DNA from: Deltaproteobacteria bacterium UBA3076 | Lineage (GTDB): Bacteria; Desulfobacterota; Dissulfuribacteria; Dissulfuribacterales; UBA3076 | Assembly: GCA_002367355.1 (NCBI GenBank) | Contig: DFBQ01000179.1 | Coordinates: 1,686-7,755 of the forward strand | Direction: 5' to 3' | Length of the DNA stretch: 6,070 bases | Shown: piece after piece, positions 1 through 6,002 of the stretch | Numbering within the stretch: the first letter of the stretch is position 1 | Layout of the letters: each line of letters starts with the position of its first letter | Translations under genes and position numbers: made by a program | The notes under the pieces: generated by a model | The model's database searches: none | Seen by the model: the letters and a program-made list of their open reading frames with translations, nothing else | Told to the model about the DNA's origin: nothing

Positions 1-2
1 AA

Positions 3-51
3 CAGCTAATCGCTAACAGCTAATCGCTAACCGCTAAGGGCTAATAGCTCA
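3..51 (+). repeat. Tandem heptad array NNGCTAA upstream of parA
   Basis: Six exact NNGCTAA units lie head-to-tail with no gaps (start positions 3, 10, 17, 24, 31, 38), closed by the variant TAGCTCA at 45-51. The two leading bases vary (CA, TC, CA, TC, CC, GG). The array may extend left of the window. It ends 33 nt before the parA ATG and reads GCTAA in the direction of parA transcription. Confidence 0.93.
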
Positions 52-53
52 AA

Positions 54-64
54 TATAGTATAAA
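54..64 (+). promoter_or_regulatory. Possible -10 region for parA
   Basis: TATAGT at 54-59 matches the sigma-70 -10 consensus at 5 of 6 positions, and an overlapping TATAAA sits at 59-64. Both are 20-30 nt before the ATG. No convincing -35 hexamer lies at the right spacing, where the heptad array sits instead. In A/T-rich DNA this may be chance. Confidence 0.25.
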
Positions 65-84
65 GTTAGTTTCATGTAAAAATA

Positions 85-873
85 ATGAAAAAATCACGGT
101 TACAAAAAACCAAGATAATATGTATAGCTAACCAGAAAGGTGGCGTTGGCAAGACCACAACTGCGGTAAATCTGGCAGCAGGTCTGGCCATTCTCAAGAG
201 GTCTATATTGCTTGTAGATTGCGATGCCCAGGGAAACGCTTCCAGCGGTCTCGGAATTGCCCAAAAGGGGCTGGATAGACACCTCTACCACGCCATACTT
301 GGTTTGGCCGGCACGGCCGAAGTGATACAGCCTACATCTGTTGCCAATCTTTCCATTATTCCTTCAAATATGGATCTGGTGGGGATAGAGGTGGATCTGG
401 CAGGACGTAAAAACAGGGAGGGCATACTGAAGGAACTTTTAGCTCCTTTGAGTTCCTTTGATTATATAATATTGGACTGTCCCCCCTCTCTGGGGCTGAT
501 AACCATAAATGCCCTGAGCGCTTCCAATTCCGTAATTATTCCCATGCAATGTGAATATTATGCCCTTGAGGGCTTGAGTCAGTTAATAAAGATTATAAGG
601 CTCGTGAAACATAACTTCAATCCCACGCTCCATATTGAAGGCCTGCTGCTCACCATGTACGATTACCGCATTCGTCTTGCATTTCAGGTCGCGCGTGAGG
701 TGCGGACACATTTCAGGGACTTGGTTTATAAGACAACTATCCCCAGAAACGTAAGATTAGGTGAGAGTCCGAGTCATGGAAAGCCGATATTTTCATACGA
801 ACCGAGATCCAAGGGGGCAGAGAGTTATTTTGCCCTGGCCCGCGAGTTCCTGGGCTGCCAGAGGAGGTCATGA
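85..873 (+). CDS. parA: ParA/Soj-type chromosome partitioning ATPase
   Basis: A 262-aa MinD/ParA-family P-loop ATPase that, with ParB, drives segregation of the replication origin by ATP-dependent binding to the nucleoid. Visible motifs are the deviant Walker A KGGVGKTT (residues 18-25, with signature lysine K18 and catalytic K23), the Walker A' stretch LLVDCDAQGN (42-51), the Walker B YIILDCPPS (127-135, D131), the PMQCEYYALEGL stretch (153-164), and the family block PRNVRLGESPSHGKPI (220-235). There is no N-terminal helix-turn-helix extension, so it is the short chromosomal Soj type rather than the long plasmid P1/F type. The ATG at 85 puts the P-loop 17 residues from the N terminus, as usual. 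No clear Shine-Dalgarno sequence precedes it; the upstream DNA is A/T-rich and follows a heptad repeat array. The stop codon overlaps the parB start, so the two are translationally coupled. Family assignment is very secure; the precise cellular role is inferred from the family. Confidence 0.97.
   Translation: MKKSRLQKTKIICIANQKGGVGKTTTAVNLAAGLAILKRSILLVDCDAQGNASSGLGIAQKGLDRHLYHAILGLAGTAEVIQPTSVANLSIIPSNMDLVGIEVDLAGRKNREGILKELLAPLSSFDYIILDCPPSLGLITINALSASNSVIIPMQCEYYALEGLSQLIKIIRLVKHNFNPTLHIEGLLLTMYDYRIRLAFQVAREVRTHFRDLVYKTTIPRNVRLGESPSHGKPIFSYEPRSKGAESYFALAREFLGCQRRS
861..868 (+). promoter_or_regulatory. Ribosome binding site of parB (inside parA)
   Basis: GAGGAGGT lies within the last codons of parA. 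It is only 1 nt from the ATG at 870 and 4 nt from the ATG at 873. The spacing slightly favours 873 as the real initiation codon, giving MKLKGGLGKG as the N terminus. Either start preserves the ParA-contact motif. Confidence 0.7.
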
Positions 874-1748
874 TGAAGCTCAAGGGGGGATTAGGCAAAG
901 GGCTTGGAGCCCTTCTTTCTACAGAAGACATATATGATTTAGAGAGTCCCGGATTTTTCCTCTGTCCCATAGAAAAGATACGGCCAAATCCCGATCAGCC
1001 ACGAAAGCATATAGATCAGGATTCCCTTGAAGGCCTTGCCAGGTCCATCAAGGAGAAAGGTATCCTTCAGCCCTTGGTGGTCTGGGAAGTTGATGGTGTT
1101 TATGAGCTGATAGTCGGCGAAAGGCGGTGGAGGGCGGCCCAAAAGGCCGGGCTTAAGGCAGTCCCTGTTGTCATAAAGGACGTGAGCCCTGACGAGCTTC
1201 TTGAGCTGGCACTGGTTGAGAATATCCAGAGAGAGGACTTGAATCCCCTCGAAGAGGCTATGGCCTATAGCAGGCTTATAGATGAGATGGGACTTACACA
1301 GTCCCAGGTGGCCTCAAGGGTTGGAAGGGAAAGGTCCACTGTGGCCAATTTTCTGAGGCTTCTCCAATTACCGGACTATGCTCAGGCCGACCTGCTTGAT
1401 GGCCGGCTCAGTATGGGCCATGCCCGGGCCATTTTGATGTTGGAAGATCCTGAAAGCCGGAAGGAGTTGAGAGACCAGATAATAAAAACAGATCTTTCCG
1501 TACGACAGGCAGAGGCCCTGGCCCGTCGATTAGCCAGAGGAAAAAAGCTAAGTGGGAGAGTGCGAAGGGAAGATCCTGACATCAGGAATCTTTGCGAAGA
1601 CCTGACTCGCAGACTTGGTTCTAAAGTAAAAATAGTGCAGACTAAAAGGGGCGGCAGGTTGGAGATACGCTATCGTTCCGTCCAGGATCTGGAACGGGTT
1701 ATACTGTTGCTCAGGGCAGGTGAGGAAGGTTCAGATGTTCATGGGTGA
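870..1748 (+). CDS. parB: ParB/Spo0J-type chromosome partitioning protein
   Basis: A 292-aa DNA-binding CTPase that loads at parS sites, spreads as a sliding clamp and stimulates ParA. In order, the protein shows: an N-terminal ParA-contact motif GLGKGLGALL (7-16); the ParB/sulfiredoxin-like CTP-binding domain, with IRPNPDQPRK (37-46) and the signature GERRWRA (83-89); ENIQREDLNP (117-126); a KorB-type helix-turn-helix around 141-165; the conserved GHARAIL stretch (183-189); and a basic linker followed by a C-terminal dimerisation region of about 60 residues. The length is normal for the family. The ATG at 870 overlaps the parA stop (ATGA) and has a strong Shine-Dalgarno GAGGAGGT at 861-868, almost touching the start; a second ATG at 873 has the better spacing and may be the true start, giving one residue less. 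No canonical intact parS palindrome was found in the window. The 3' end converges on hydA, 33 bp away. Confidence 0.97.
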   Translation: MMKLKGGLGKGLGALLSTEDIYDLESPGFFLCPIEKIRPNPDQPRKHIDQDSLEGLARSIKEKGILQPLVVWEVDGVYELIVGERRWRAAQKAGLKAVPVVIKDVSPDELLELALVENIQREDLNPLEEAMAYSRLIDEMGLTQSQVASRVGRERSTVANFLRLLQLPDYAQADLLDGRLSMGHARAILMLEDPESRKELRDQIIKTDLSVRQAEALARRLARGKKLSGRVRREDPDIRNLCEDLTRRLGSKVKIVQTKRGGRLEIRYRSVQDLERVILLLRAGEEGSDVHG

Positions 1749-1815
1749 GCCTGTGAACGGCTACAAGAAGTCTCAGACCGATCAATGCACCGAGCAGGAA
1801 ATACACGGGTCATAG
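1735..1815 (+). CDS. Possible short ORF or 5' remnant of a third par-operon gene
   Basis: A 26-codon reading frame starts at ATG 1735 inside the end of parB and stops at TAG 1815, antisense within the hydA 3' end. The peptide begins MFMGEPVNGYKKSQTD and I do not recognise it. Two things support it: a good Shine-Dalgarno GAGGAAGG at 1722-1729, five bases before the ATG, and its position as the next gene of a tightly coupled par operon. Against it are its length, its overlap with two solid genes and the absence of any domain. It may be a genuine short peptide, the truncated start of a displaced gene, or chance. Low confidence. Confidence 0.15.
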   Translation: MFMGEPVNGYKKSQTDQCTEQEIHGS

Positions 1816-3068
1816 GCCCTGATTAGCATCTGAGAGAGATTCGCGATCTCTTCCTCGCCCTTTCCCTGTGCTACTGATTCCTCTACCAGCTTTTTGAGAT
1901 CATAATAAATGTTGGCATTATTCTGATTGGTAGGAATCACGCAATCCGAATTTTCGATTTTCCCCTCTTCGTTGATCCGGTAGCAATGATAGAGTATCCC
2001 CCTGGGCGCCTCAACGGCCCCCACGCCTTCACATTCCTTTACAGTGTGAGGGCTTGAAAATTCGGAGATATCCGAGTCGATTAGCTCTGAGATAAGGTTT
2101 TTTGACTCATACACAACATGAATGCACTCCACAAGCTGTGCCGGATTGTAAAAGAATGGATTGTGGACTCCCGGCCTTAAATTCAGTACCTCGGCCGCCC
2201 CTTTTGCCTTTGGGTGCAACAGATCATAGTTGTTGTTAAACCTTGCCAGTGCACCAACTGCAAAAGATTCCCTGCTGAGCCTTGTCATTTTTGCAGTAGA
2301 GAAATCGACAATATATTCGTTTGTCATGGCAAGATATTCATCTTCCTTCCTGGAAACACCATCGCTTGAAACAAGATCCCCTCCAATGAATGGATATTCC
2401 CCAGCTCCCTTGAGGGACACGAATTCAGTTTCTCTTACAAAATCAGGCAGGTTGAATTTCTTAAATAACTCAAGGGCTTTCCACAGATAAGGGATGGTAG
2501 CATCCAGGTCTTTGGCCAATTCCGTCAACTGTATTTTGCGTGGGACCTGTGTCAGGCCACCGATCTTTATGACCATTGGGTGCGTGCTTCTGCCTACCAG
2601 AAGATCCGCGGCCTTGTTGGCAAACCCCTTGATTCTGGCCGCGGTCTCCACCACCTCCGGATGCGTCTGCATGAGCGGAATCGCGCTGGGCACATTAAGA
2701 AAGTCCGGTGCCACCAGGAAAAAGAGGTGGAGGCTATGACTCTGCAGCGTCTCGGCATGCATGGCAAGGAGCCTTAGCTTCTGTGCCGGCTCCGGAATTC
2801 GGATTTTCAGTGCCTGTTCTATGGCCCTGGCGCTTGCCAGGGAATGTGAAATGGAACATATACCGCAGATCCGAGCCGCAAGGATAGGAGCCATTTCAAT
2901 GGAAAGTCCCCTGAACATTACCTCGAAAAACCTGGGAGTCTCTACTACGGCCCAGGTACATTCAGCCAGCTTTCCATCTTCGATCCTGATCCTGATATCC
3001 CCGTGCCCCTCGACCCGGCACAGATGCTTAATATCTATGTTTAAGGATTTTACTGTCTTAACGGTCAT
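1782..3068 (-). CDS. hydA: [NiFe] hydrogenase large (alpha) subunit, group 3b/sulfhydrogenase-like
   Basis: A 428-aa catalytic subunit that binds the Ni-Fe(CN)2CO site and interconverts H2 with protons and electrons in the cytoplasm. Both metal-binding motifs are intact: the N-terminal RICGICSISH (R66, C68, C71, H75) and the C-terminal DPCISCSVH (D420, C422, C425, H428). Other family blocks are CRVEGHGDI (17-25, with E20 as the expected proton-gate glutamate), GRSTHPMVIKIGGLT (159-173) and EAPRGILYHCYR (353-364). There is no signal peptide or membrane segment. The ATG at 3068 overlaps the hydD 3' end by 11 bp, with only a weak Shine-Dalgarno, so translation is probably coupled. Oddity: the protein ends exactly at H428, with no C-terminal peptide for a maturation endopeptidase to remove. 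Group 3b is preferred over F420-reducing or Mvh types because of the adjacent beta and gamma subunits. The symbol follows Pyrococcus sulfhydrogenase usage (hyhL elsewhere) and is not the [FeFe] hydA. Confidence 0.95.
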   Translation of the reverse strand: MTVKTVKSLNIDIKHLCRVEGHGDIRIRIEDGKLAECTWAVVETPRFFEVMFRGLSIEMAPILAARICGICSISHSLASARAIEQALKIRIPEPAQKLRLLAMHAETLQSHSLHLFFLVAPDFLNVPSAIPLMQTHPEVVETAARIKGFANKAADLLVGRSTHPMVIKIGGLTQVPRKIQLTELAKDLDATIPYLWKALELFKKFNLPDFVRETEFVSLKGAGEYPFIGGDLVSSDGVSRKEDEYLAMTNEYIVDFSTAKMTRLSRESFAVGALARFNNNYDLLHPKAKGAAEVLNLRPGVHNPFFYNPAQLVECIHVVYESKNLISELIDSDISEFSSPHTVKECEGVGAVEAPRGILYHCYRINEEGKIENSDCVIPTNQNNANIYYDLKKLVEESVAQGKGEEEIANLSQMLIRAYDPCISCSVH

Positions 3069-3822
3069 TGTCTAAAATTCCACTGAAGGCATTGAAAAAG
3101 TTCATCCGTTCCGCGATATGTGCTTCTGTAAATCCCTTTTCTTTGAGTATCTCCATGAGCGATTCAAGGTTCGCCTCTTCCGAAGGCCCGCGACAGCCCC
3201 AACAACCAAGCCGGTTCCGTGGACATACAGCATTACAGCCGGCGCGCGTAACAGGTCCCAGACACATCATCCCCATATCAAGCACACAGGAATTGAGTTG
3301 TTGTTTACATTCAACGCAGACCGGGTATCTGGGAAACTGTGGCTTTATTCCGAGTATTAGATGGCGCACCAGCCACTCGAATTCAGGTTTTGAAATAGGA
3401 CATCCGGGCAGCTCTATGTCCACAGGGACTATTTCCGCTACCTTTCTGACCGGCCCGGTATCTATAGGGTGTCCGTCATAGACCTCTTTTACTACATCCG
3501 GCAGGTGAAAACGGCTTCTCAGGTTGTTCACACCGCCCAGGCAGGCACACGCCCCCATTGCCACAAGAATTCTTGCCTGTTCACGGATTTTTTTGAGCCT
3601 TGCCACCTCACTGTCAGTGGTAATGCACCCGTCAATAAAGGCAATTTCATAGTCGTCACGCCTCTCAGAAGAGATCTCCCGGAAGTTTACTACCTCTACC
3701 AGGCCAAACAGGTCCTTCAGGTTCTCTTCCTTATTGGCTATCTGGAGCTGGCATCCCTCGCACCCGGTAAAATCAAAGAATCCCACCTTCGGCCTTTTAA
3801 GCGTAATTCCTAAGTATTTCAT
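3058..3822 (-). CDS. hydD: [NiFe] hydrogenase small (delta) subunit, three-cluster electron relay
   Basis: A 254-aa small subunit that carries electrons between HydA and the HydB-HydG diaphorase module. Proximal cluster ligands are C21 and C24 (TGCEGC), C92 in GACACLGG and C141 in LPGCP. The C-terminal half supplies eight more cysteines, C169, C172, C179, C187, C196, C200, C207 and C210, in the pattern CVECK...C...CLGPVTRAGC...C...GCWGCRGP. This fits two further [4Fe-4S] clusters, as in group 3 small subunits. There is no twin-arginine signal, so the enzyme is cytoplasmic. The usual small-subunit VEGS-like segment reads IDGC here (63-66), a conservative Glu-to-Asp change plus an extra cysteine. 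The ATG at 3822 has Shine-Dalgarno AGGTG 8 nt upstream, partly formed by the end of a repeated block. It overlaps hydA by 11 bp and is separated from hydG by a 161-bp repeat-rich gap. hyhS is an alternative symbol. Confidence 0.95.
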   Translation of the reverse strand: MKYLGITLKRPKVGFFDFTGCEGCQLQIANKEENLKDLFGLVEVVNFREISSERRDDYEIAFIDGCITTDSEVARLKKIREQARILVAMGACACLGGVNNLRSRFHLPDVVKEVYDGHPIDTGPVRKVAEIVPVDIELPGCPISKPEFEWLVRHLILGIKPQFPRYPVCVECKQQLNSCVLDMGMMCLGPVTRAGCNAVCPRNRLGCWGCRGPSEEANLESLMEILKEKGFTEAHIAERMNFFNAFSGILDNDR

Positions 3823-3830
3823 TATATTAA

Positions 3831-3835
3831 CACCT
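3831..3835 (-). promoter_or_regulatory. Ribosome binding site of hydD at the end of the repeated block
   Basis: On the - strand this reads AGGTG, 8 nt before the hydD ATG. Its AGG is the last part of the 71-bp block shared with the hydB leader, so the repeat supplies part of the ribosome binding site. This fixes ATG 3822 as the start. Confidence 0.7.
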
Positions 3836-3839
3836 AAAT

Positions 3840-3867
3840 TAAGCGGTTAGCCTTTAGCTGTTAGCTA
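3840..3867 (-). repeat. Heptad array within copy A (hydD leader)
   Basis: Read on the - strand, there are three NNGCTAA units (TAGCTAA, CAGCTAA, AGGCTAA) and a divergent closing unit CCGCTTA. It points GCTAA toward hydD and ends 17 nt before the start codon. Confidence 0.88.
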
Positions 3868-3962
3868 TTAGTTTAATGATTACAGAATGTTCTGTTATTA
3901 CAAGCTCTTTTTCAAAGCTAAACGCTAATGGCTAACAGCTAACAGCTAATAGCTAATAGCTC
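3841..3962 (-). repeat. Long imperfect inverted repeat between hydG and hydD
   Basis: The TTAGC-oriented arm (3841-3871) is nearly complementary to part of the GCTAA-oriented arm. The best register has 12 uninterrupted base pairs (GCTAACAGCTAA) and further pairing with scattered mismatches, around a loop of roughly 50 nt. In a read-through hydBG-hydDA transcript this would be a large hairpin. No U-run follows on the - strand, so it is not a typical intrinsic terminator. Confidence 0.6.
3876..3903 (-). promoter_or_regulatory. Candidate promoter for hydDA in the repeated core
   Basis: On the - strand, TTGTAA (3898-3903) could be a -35 and AATCAT (3876-3881), preceded by TGT, an extended -10, separated by 16 bp. 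Each hexamer matches the sigma-70 consensus at only 4 of 6 positions. Support comes mainly from exact conservation of both elements in the copy before hydB and from the position before the gene. Confidence 0.3.
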
Positions 3963-3963
3963 A
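3915..3963 (+). repeat. Heptad array downstream of hydG
   Basis: Six contiguous NNGCTAA units (AA, AC, TG, CA, CA, TA as leading pairs) are closed by TAGCTCA at 3957-3963. This is the same six-plus-one architecture and the same closing unit as the array at 3-51. It lies between the hydG stop and the hydD leader, in the opposite orientation to the array at 3840-3867, so the two can pair as a long imperfect stem. Confidence 0.92.
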
Positions 3964-3983
3964 ATTCAGGTAACATAAACGAG

Positions 3984-4892
3984 CTATATGGCTTCCTTGA
4001 GATTCATCACTGTCCAGTAATCAAACACCGGTCCATCCAGACAGGTGAATGTGGAACCTACATTACAACGGCAGCACTTTCCCATGCCGCAGTGCATCCT
4101 TCGCTCAAGGGAGACAAACATCCGCTGTCGCGGAATACCTATATCGCTGAGGTATGCGCATACGAACTTAAACATTACAGGAGGTCCGCATACAATCGCA
4201 AAAGTGTTATCAGGATCAATCCGGACCTCTTTGAACAGATCAGTGATCAGCCCTACCCTCCCCTTCCAATTCTCATCGGGTTCCTGGATTATTGTAAGAA
4301 GTTTCAGGTTATAAATTTTTTGCCATTCCTCAAACTGATAATCGAACAGAATCTGCCCGGGCTCCCTGGTACCATAAAGAATCGTAATATCCTTGTATGC
4401 GGACCGCTGTTCGTTCACCCAGTAAATGGGAGAACGAAGCGGGGCAATACCCAATCCTCCTGCTATCAAAAGGATGTTATACCCTTTCATTTTTTGCATG
4501 GGGAAGTGTGTGCCAAAGGGGCCCCTGATCCCGACTATCGCACCTGGCTCTAAACGGTCGATCATCCCCGTAACCTTGCCGGCCTTTCGTATGCAGAGTC
4601 CGATGAACTCCCTGTTGGACGAGGAACTTGAAATGGATATGGGAATCTCTCCGCATCCCGGCAGTTCCAGCATCACGAACTGGCCAGGCAGAAAGGTAAA
4701 TTTTTCTCTTTCGCAAGAGTCTAATATCCTTACTTGAAAAAGTTTCTCCTGAGATGTTAACTTGACGATATTGATGACCTCGGACTTAAAGCCCTTTTCT
4801 GTCTGCATCAGGACGGATTTGTTGTTAAAATCCGGAGGCCTTTCCATGAAGGGCTCCAGATTTATGTCATATTGCGGGATCTTAATGTTCAT
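3984..4892 (-). CDS. hydG: Hydrogenase gamma subunit: FAD/NAD(P)-binding, [2Fe-2S] oxidoreductase
   Basis: A 302-aa ferredoxin-reductase-family protein (PyrK/AsrB/HydG branch) expected to hold FAD, exchange hydride with NAD(P)H and pass electrons to HydB. The N-terminal FAD barrel spans about 35-132, with the flavin motif PISISSS (84-90) and GPFGTHFP (124-131). The NAD(P) domain follows, with [15 protein letters not shown] (144-158) and CGPPVMFKF (235-243). The C terminus has a [2Fe-2S] motif [10 protein letters not shown]...C (C268, C273, C276, C284). The ATG at 4892 overlaps the hydB stop (ATGA), with a GAGAAG Shine-Dalgarno 8 nt upstream, so hydB and hydG are coupled. Alone it could be AsrB of anaerobic sulfite reductase; the adjacent hydDA genes and absence of an asrC gene favour the hydrogenase gamma subunit. 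Whether NADH or NADPH is preferred cannot be read by eye. The symbol follows sulfhydrogenase usage, not the [FeFe] maturase HydG. Confidence 0.92.
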   Translation of the reverse strand: MNIKIPQYDINLEPFMERPPDFNNKSVLMQTEKGFKSEVINIVKLTSQEKLFQVRILDSCEREKFTFLPGQFVMLELPGCGEIPISISSSSSNREFIGLCIRKAGKVTGMIDRLEPGAIVGIRGPFGTHFPMQKMKGYNILLIAGGLGIAPLRSPIYWVNEQRSAYKDITILYGTREPGQILFDYQFEEWQKIYNLKLLTIIQEPDENWKGRVGLITDLFKEVRIDPDNTFAIVCGPPVMFKFVCAYLSDIGIPRQRMFVSLERRMHCGMGKCCRCNVGSTFTCLDGPVFDYWTVMNLKEAI

Positions 4893-5938
4893 TTTTGTAA
4901 CTTCTCAGTCCTGATCAAATCATCAATCACTGCCTTGGGGCTGATCCCCGCCAGGCACGCCTTTCCGCACCGGTTGCACCCCACACATAGTGATTGATTA
5001 AAGGCCTCTACAAAACCCCTGAACTGGTGATAATATCGATACTTCAATCGAATATGCGCATCCGGGCGGAAATTATGCCCCCCGGCCACAGCGGCAAAAT
5101 CAAGTAGGTTACAGGAGTATAAAAATTTCCTCTTGGTAGCTTTGGAAAAACTCAGATCCGTGTCCTCTTCTATGCCATAGCAGTAACAGGTTGGACATAC
5201 CATGGCGCAGCTTCCACAGCTCAGGCATTTATCTCCCCACTTTTTCCAGACTTCAGATTCAAACTCCAGGTCCATCAATTCAGGCAAGATCGTAATGTCA
5301 ACCTGGGTCTTGAACTTTGATTCAATCTGCTTTTTTACTGTCTTGAAACGCTCCCGGTCTTCCTCTGTGACCTCTCCGGCATCGAATTTGTTCAAGATGA
5401 TGTAAGCAGTATCGGAGTTGATGGCTACAAAGTATCTGTCTCCAATATCGGTCAGGAAGAGGTCAAAACCATGAAAGACCGTGTCGGTATTCATTGACCG
5501 ACAGAAACAATCTTCCAGGGGTTCATGGTCGAGCCCTATGATCAGGGTATTGCGCCTTCGAGCAAAATAATGCGGGTTGGGATAGACACTTTTCAACATC
5601 ACCTGGTCAAGTTTTAACAGGGCATTAATATCGCATGCCCGCATCCCGATGATTACCCGCGGGTGAGTTGTGTATTGAATTTCCTGCTCCCATCCCTTGT
5701 CATTAAAATGATAGGTGGCGAGGTCTTCCTTAAAAGGCAAGAAATAATTCTTGGGCGAGGAGTAGGATCGAGTATAGTCCATCTCAAGCTCCTCAAAGGA
5801 GTTGATCTTCAGGAACCTGTAAATTTTGTTCCCTTCCGTGTCCCGATCCCTTGATTTCGGACCGATGACCTCGTTTTCCTCCAGCAAGGCCTCGACCATC
5901 TTTTTGAAATTTTCTTTGGTAATCGTTTTAAACAGCAT
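4889..5938 (-). CDS. hydB: Hydrogenase beta subunit: [4Fe-4S] electron-transfer protein
   Basis: A 349-aa member of the sulfhydrogenase-beta/AsrA family that links the NAD(P)-reactive gamma subunit to the hydrogenase dimer. The N-terminal alpha/beta region (about 1-220) carries the family stretches [11 protein letters not shown] (61-71) and [10 protein letters not shown] (98-107), and a CFC pair (144-146). The C-terminal region has two ferredoxin-like clusters: [16 protein letters not shown] (C238, C241, C244, C248, then C251 and C253) and [11 protein letters not shown] (C318, C321, C324, C328), with C276 between them. There are no membrane segments. The ATG at 5938 has a Shine-Dalgarno AGGT 6 nt upstream, and the first residues [10 protein letters not shown] look like a normal family N terminus. 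It is the first gene of the visible operon and overlaps hydG by 4 bp. AsrA is the main alternative, made unlikely by the hydrogenase genes downstream. hyhB is an alternative symbol. Confidence 0.92.
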   Translation of the reverse strand: MLFKTITKENFKKMVEALLEENEVIGPKSRDRDTEGNKIYRFLKINSFEELEMDYTRSYSSPKNYFLPFKEDLATYHFNDKGWEQEIQYTTHPRVIIGMRACDINALLKLDQVMLKSVYPNPHYFARRRNTLIIGLDHEPLEDCFCRSMNTDTVFHGFDLFLTDIGDRYFVAINSDTAYIILNKFDAGEVTEEDRERFKTVKKQIESKFKTQVDITILPELMDLEFESEVWKKWGDKCLSCGSCAMVCPTCYCYGIEEDTDLSFSKATKRKFLYSCNLLDFAAVAGGHNFRPDAHIRLKYRYYHQFRGFVEAFNQSLCVGCNRCGKACLAGISPKAVIDDLIRTEKLQK

Positions 5939-5966
5939 GGAATTACCTGATATCTAATCCCTAAAT

Positions 5967-5994
5967 TGAGCGATTAGCCTTTAGCGGTTAGCTA
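5967..5994 (-). repeat. Heptad array within copy B (hydB leader)
   Basis: Read on the - strand, the units are TAGCTAA, CCGCTAA and AGGCTAA, closed by TCGCTCA. The order and the AGGCTAA unit match copy A. The closing GCTCAATT is shared with the array that ends at 3963. It points GCTAA toward hydB and ends 28 nt before the start codon. Confidence 0.88.
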
Positions 5995-6002
5995 TTAGTT
6001 TA

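Larger units (their letters stand above)
3833..3903 (-). repeat. 71-bp repeated leader block, copy A (before hydD)
   Basis: This block aligns without gaps to 5960-6030 at a constant offset of 2127 bp, with 7 mismatches (about 90% identity). Read toward hydD, it starts TTGTAATA, holds a roughly 35-bp non-heptad core ending CTGTAATCATTAAACTAATA, then GCTAA heptads, and ends AATTTAGG. Copy A contains an inverted repeat ACAGAA-TG-TTCTGT (3883-3896 region, + strand) that is broken in copy B, so that palindrome is probably not a conserved operator. Confidence 0.9.

Noticed and set aside
3..51. Heptad arrays as a CRISPR array or telomere-like repeat
   Set aside because: The period is 7 bp with no spacers, so it is not CRISPR. 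The TTAGCNN strand superficially resembles telomere repeats, but the arrays are short, internal and between genes.
1749..1781. Bidirectional terminator between parB and hydA
   Set aside because: GTCTCAGAC is a short palindrome without room for a loop, and no stable GC stem followed by a T-run is seen on either strand.
3068..3481. 137-aa open frame on the + strand opposite hydD
   Set aside because: It is antisense to hydD, whose twelve cluster cysteines are all in frame. The shadow peptide is low in recognisable features.
1782..3822. hydDA as F420-reducing (frhGA) or methyl-viologen-reducing (mvhGA) methanogen hydrogenase
   Set aside because: The sequences share group 3 features, but the partner genes are NAD(P)/FAD gamma and beta subunits, and the neighbouring Soj/Spo0J pair is bacterial.
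3883..3896. ACAGAA-TG-TTCTGT palindrome as a regulator operator for the hyd genes
   Set aside because: It is perfect before hydD, but the equivalent positions before hydB are mutated on both arms without compensation, so it is not a shared operator.
4092..4553. 153-aa open frame on the + strand opposite hydG
   Set aside because: It lies entirely antisense to hydG, which has intact flavin, NAD(P) and [2Fe-2S] motifs. The peptide has no recognisable domain and no supporting ribosome binding site or neighbour.
3984..5938. hydB-hydG as anaerobic sulfite reductase asrA-asrB
   Set aside because: The protein families overlap, but the downstream genes are a [NiFe] hydrogenase small and large subunit and no siroheme subunit (asrC) is present, so the hydrogenase role fits better.
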